From Bacteroidota bacterium (GTDB lineage: Bacteria; Bacteroidota; Ignavibacteria; UBA10030; SZUA-254), in contig SCUC01000407.1 of the NCBI GenBank assembly GCA_004322375.1, forward strand, positions 1 to 7,119: a DNA stretch of 7,119 nucleotides, written 5' to 3'. Under the pieces are notes generated by a model. That model saw nothing but the letters and a program-made list of their open reading frames with translations. It searched no databases and had not been told where the DNA came from. The position numbers were made by a program, and so were the translations under genes. Numbering within the stretch: position 1 is the first letter of the stretch; the number at the start of each line of letters is the position of its first letter. This document shows, piece after piece, positions 4,831 to 7,119 of the stretch.

Positions 4831-6258
4831 ATGGACATTTTTGAATCCGGAAATCCCGACGACGAATTGGAAGATTCCGAGCTAAGCCGCCGCACTTTCG
4901 ATGAAGCAATCAACGAGCTTCAGGAACGGTTGCATCATCGAGAGCTTAGCTCGAATACCGTTGAAATACTAGAGGAAATTGTTTCACTGTATCTTGGTCA
5001 CGCAAAATATGCTGAAACGGTTCAGTTTGTTGATATATTGCTTGAATATCTCCCTTACGACGCTGAAACCTGGTACAGGAAAGGCGTTGCGCTCAGTCAC
5101 CTTGACCGACATCGCGAAGCGTTAGGTTGTTTTCAGAAGGCAGTCAGCCTTAATCCCGCAGAAGTGGAATTCTCTATCGCCTGTGGATTAGCGCTGGATA
5201 GCCTCGAGCAATACGAAGACGCTATACAATGTTTTGATAGAGTCCTTGAGAAACAACCGTCAGACCTCGACGCGCTCATCAGCAAGGTGCTTTCACTCGA
5301 GCGTATGAATCGCTGGGAAGATGCGGCGAATACGTTGCATTCCTTAATTGCAATGAACCCGGAACAACCCGACGCTTGGCATGAGCTCGCATTTTGCTAT
5401 GACGTGCTTGAACGGTTTGAAGATTCGCTTCGCTGCTACGAACAGTGCCTGGATGACGACCCCTTCAATTATACCGCGTGGTATAACCGTGGTATCCTTC
5501 TCAATAAGATGGGGAGCTTTACACGGGCAATCGAGAGCTACGATTTCGCCCTGGCGATAAAAGAAGATTTCTTCCACGCATGGTTTAATAAGGGAAACGC
5601 GTTTGCCAACGTAGGTCGTTTCCATGACGCGATCGAAAGTTACAAGCAATCCATCCGTGTTGAACCGGAAGATGCATCTGCCTGGCATAATATGGGAGAA
5701 GCATACGAAGAGTTACAATTATTCCATGAAGCGATTAAATGTTATACCGTTGCGTTACGATATAACCCTGCTCATGCCGATTCGCTGTTCGCTCGCGGAT
5801 ACTGCTATGACTCGCTCGAACAAATAAAGAAAGCCTACACAGACTATTGTAAGGCATTAGCGCTGCAAAAAACAAACCCGGAAATATGGTACGCGAAAGC
5901 GAATGCAGCGTATAATCTGGGGAAATGGCGCGAGGCAATTATCGCGTACAAAATGGCTGTCCGGTACGACCCGCAAAACGTTGACGCATGGTTAGAATTA
6001 GCCGATACCCTTTTAGAGTATGGTTATTACCGCGAATCGTTGAAGGCATACAATAAATGTATTGATGTTACGCCCCAGTGGAGCGACCCGTATTACGGCA
6101 GGGCAAAAGTCTTATTTTTGTTGAAGAAATCGTTCGATGCGATTGATTCATTCAAAAAATCGTTCGAGCTTAACCCTGAGAAAAAGAAAGAGTTTGAAAA
6201 AGAATTCCCCGGAGTGAAATCCATCAAGGAATTCACGAACCTTTTACTTGCAAAATAG
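4831..6258 (+). CDS. Tetratricopeptide repeat (TPR) scaffold protein
   Basis: The 475-aa protein is made almost entirely of TPR units, paired helices that usually bind other proteins. Residues 1-35 are acidic and helix-prone. Residues about 42-77 form a degenerate repeat. Eleven uninterrupted 34-residue repeats run from 78 to 451, each with the W/Y-x2-G/A...A...Y/F...A...P pattern (AWYNRGILLNKMG, AWFNKGNAFANVG and AWHNMGEAYEELQ are clear examples). A lysine-rich tail of 24 residues closes the protein. There is no signal peptide, membrane segment or enzymatic domain, so it is probably a cytoplasmic scaffold; the partner is unknown. The ATG is preceded by an A/T-rich run without a Shine-Dalgarno sequence. 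larE starts 66 bp downstream on the same strand, so co-transcription is possible. Confidence 0.9.
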   Translation: MDIFESGNPDDELEDSELSRRTFDEAINELQERLHHRELSSNTVEILEEIVSLYLGHAKYAETVQFVDILLEYLPYDAETWYRKGVALSHLDRHREALGCFQKAVSLNPAEVEFSIACGLALDSLEQYEDAIQCFDRVLEKQPSDLDALISKVLSLERMNRWEDAANTLHSLIAMNPEQPDAWHELAFCYDVLERFEDSLRCYEQCLDDDPFNYTAWYNRGILLNKMGSFTRAIESYDFALAIKEDFFHAWFNKGNAFANVGRFHDAIESYKQSIRVEPEDASAWHNMGEAYEELQLFHEAIKCYTVALRYNPAHADSLFARGYCYDSLEQIKKAYTDYCKALALQKTNPEIWYAKANAAYNLGKWREAIIAYKMAVRYDPQNVDAWLELADTLLEYGYYRESLKAYNKCIDVTPQWSDPYYGRAKVLFLLKKSFDAIDSFKKSFELNPEKKKEFEKEFPGVKSIKEFTNLLLAK

Positions 6259-6270
6259 GTTACATCATTT

Positions 6271-6289
6271 GGGAGTGAGTTTTACTCTC
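6271..6289 (+). other. Stem-loop between the TPR gene and larE
   Basis: GGGAGT (6271-6276) can pair with ACTCTC (6284-6289), five Watson-Crick pairs plus one G-T, around a 7-nt loop. The next T run (6315-6320) is about 25 nt away, so it is not a standard intrinsic terminator. It may be an mRNA processing or weak pausing structure. Confidence 0.25.
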
Positions 6290-6324
6290 GACCATAGTAT
6301 TCATTGTCCTATCATTTTTTCGTT

Positions 6325-7119
6325 ATGTCAGCTACAATTATGAAAGATGGCTTCACACCACAACAACCAACGCACCAGCTCTCCATCCCTCCATCACTTC
6401 AGGAAAAGTATAACAGCTTAACTGGAATATTACGGGAACTTGGCTCGGTCGTCATCGGCTATTCGGGCGGCGTTGATAGCACATTGCTGTTAAGAGTCGC
6501 GACGGATGTATTAGGCGAAAACGCACTGGCAGTGATAGGAAAATCGGAAACATACCCTACCCGTGAATATGAAGAGGCTGTATCTGTTGCAACGAGCTTC
6601 GGAGCGAGATATGAAGTTGTAACAACGGAAGAAACGGACAATCTCAAATTCCAGGAAAACCCGCCGGATAGATGCTATTTTTGCAAAACGGAATTGTTCT
6701 CCAAGCTGCACATCATTGCTCAAGAGCGAAACATTCCATGGATTGCCGACGGTACAATTACTGATGACATAGGTGATTTCCGACCGGGGATGAAAGCCAA
6801 GAAAGAACAAAACGTTCGCTCTCCCCTGCTTGAAGCAGGAATGTCGAAAGCAGATGTTCGCGAGATTTCCAAAGCCCTTGGCTTGCCGACGTGGGATAAA
6901 GGCTCGTTCGCCTGCCTTGCCTCCCGTTTCCCGTATTACTTTGGAATTACGAAAGACGCACTTATGAAAATTGACTCGGCTGAAACATTATTTCGCGATT
7001 TAGGATTCAAGCATTTCCGCGTCCGCAACCATGATGATAAAACCGCGCGTATCGAAGTCTCGCCGGAAGAACTTCCCCGTTTGCTTGATGAAACGCTTCG
7101 CTCTAAAATTGTTACTCAC
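6325..7119 (+). CDS. larE: LarE-type ATP-dependent sulfurtransferase (3' end cut by window)
   Basis: The visible 265 residues match LarE, a PP-loop enzyme that adenylates the carboxylates of pyridinium-3,5-biscarboxylic acid mononucleotide and inserts sulfur to make the nickel-pincer nucleotide used by lactate racemase and related enzymes. The PP-loop SGGVDS is at residues 47-52. PDRCYFCK holds Cys117 and Cys120. DDIGDFRPG and VRSPLLEAG follow, then the family segment with Cys197 in FACLASR. Three cysteines suggest the iron-sulfur-cluster type of LarE rather than the single-cysteine sacrificial type; this is an inference. After ASRFPY the sequence reads YFGIT where most homologues I recall have a short PYGxxIT turn. 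ATG 6325 is used and ATG 6340 is an alternative; neither has a Shine-Dalgarno sequence. The frame is open to the last base. No larA, larB or larC is visible. Confidence 0.87.
   Translation, partial: MSATIMKDGFTPQQPTHQLSIPPSLQEKYNSLTGILRELGSVVIGYSGGVDSTLLLRVATDVLGENALAVIGKSETYPTREYEEAVSVATSFGARYEVVTTEETDNLKFQENPPDRCYFCKTELFSKLHIIAQERNIPWIADGTITDDIGDFRPGMKAKKEQNVRSPLLEAGMSKADVREISKALGLPTWDKGSFACLASRFPYYFGITKDALMKIDSAETLFRDLGFKHFRVRNHDDKTARIEVSPEELPRLLDETLRSKIVTH

Noticed and set aside
5344..5938. Minus-strand open frames opposite the TPR gene
   Set aside because: They are shadows of a repeat protein with strong TPR periodicity on the + strand.
6259..6324. Intrinsic terminator after the TPR gene
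   Set aside because: The stem is short and the T run is about 25 nt away, so termination is not supported.

Overview
The window reads as chromosomal DNA from a member of the Bacteroidota/Chlorobiota group, perhaps Ignavibacteria-like. Four observations support this. No gene start has a convincing Shine-Dalgarno sequence. The PpiD-type foldase is followed by an outer-membrane beta-barrel gene. Promoter-like elements match the Bacteroidota TTTG / TAnnTTTG pattern. The clipped CRISPR repeat at the left edge looks like the long type II-C repeats of Bacteroidota. The phylum-level placement is an inference from these features, not from a search.

Layout. Positions 1-132 hold the right-hand end of what I read as a CRISPR array: one complete repeat, one 30-nt spacer and a degenerate terminal repeat, with a partial spacer running off the left edge. 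A strong 9-bp hairpin (135-156) lies just outside. purU (formyltetrahydrofolate deformylase, + strand) follows at 271-1131. Facing it on the minus strand is a three-gene cluster transcribed in the order ppiD (4639-2531), an outer-membrane beta-barrel protein (2475-1762) and aroK (shikimate kinase, 1744-1193). A 191-bp divergent intergenic region (4640-4830) carries back-to-back promoter candidates for ppiD and for a TPR protein (4831-6258, eleven uninterrupted 34-residue repeats plus a degenerate one). The window ends inside a larE-type PP-loop sulfurtransferase (6325 onward).

Functionally most genes are housekeeping: one-carbon/purine metabolism (PurU), aromatic amino-acid biosynthesis (AroK), envelope protein folding plus a likely folding client (PpiD and the barrel protein), a scaffold-type TPR protein, and a sulfur-insertion enzyme for a nickel-pincer cofactor (LarE).

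The most interesting signal is at the left edge. The repeat, read on the minus strand, starts GTTGTAG and ends CAAT. It contains a complete Bacteroidota-type promoter (TTTG-N20-TAGATTTG) aimed at the neighbouring spacer. This would parallel the repeat-embedded promoters known from Neisseria type II-C arrays. The degenerate terminal repeat loses only the five bases outside that promoter. No cas gene lies in the window, so the type assignment rests on the repeat alone.
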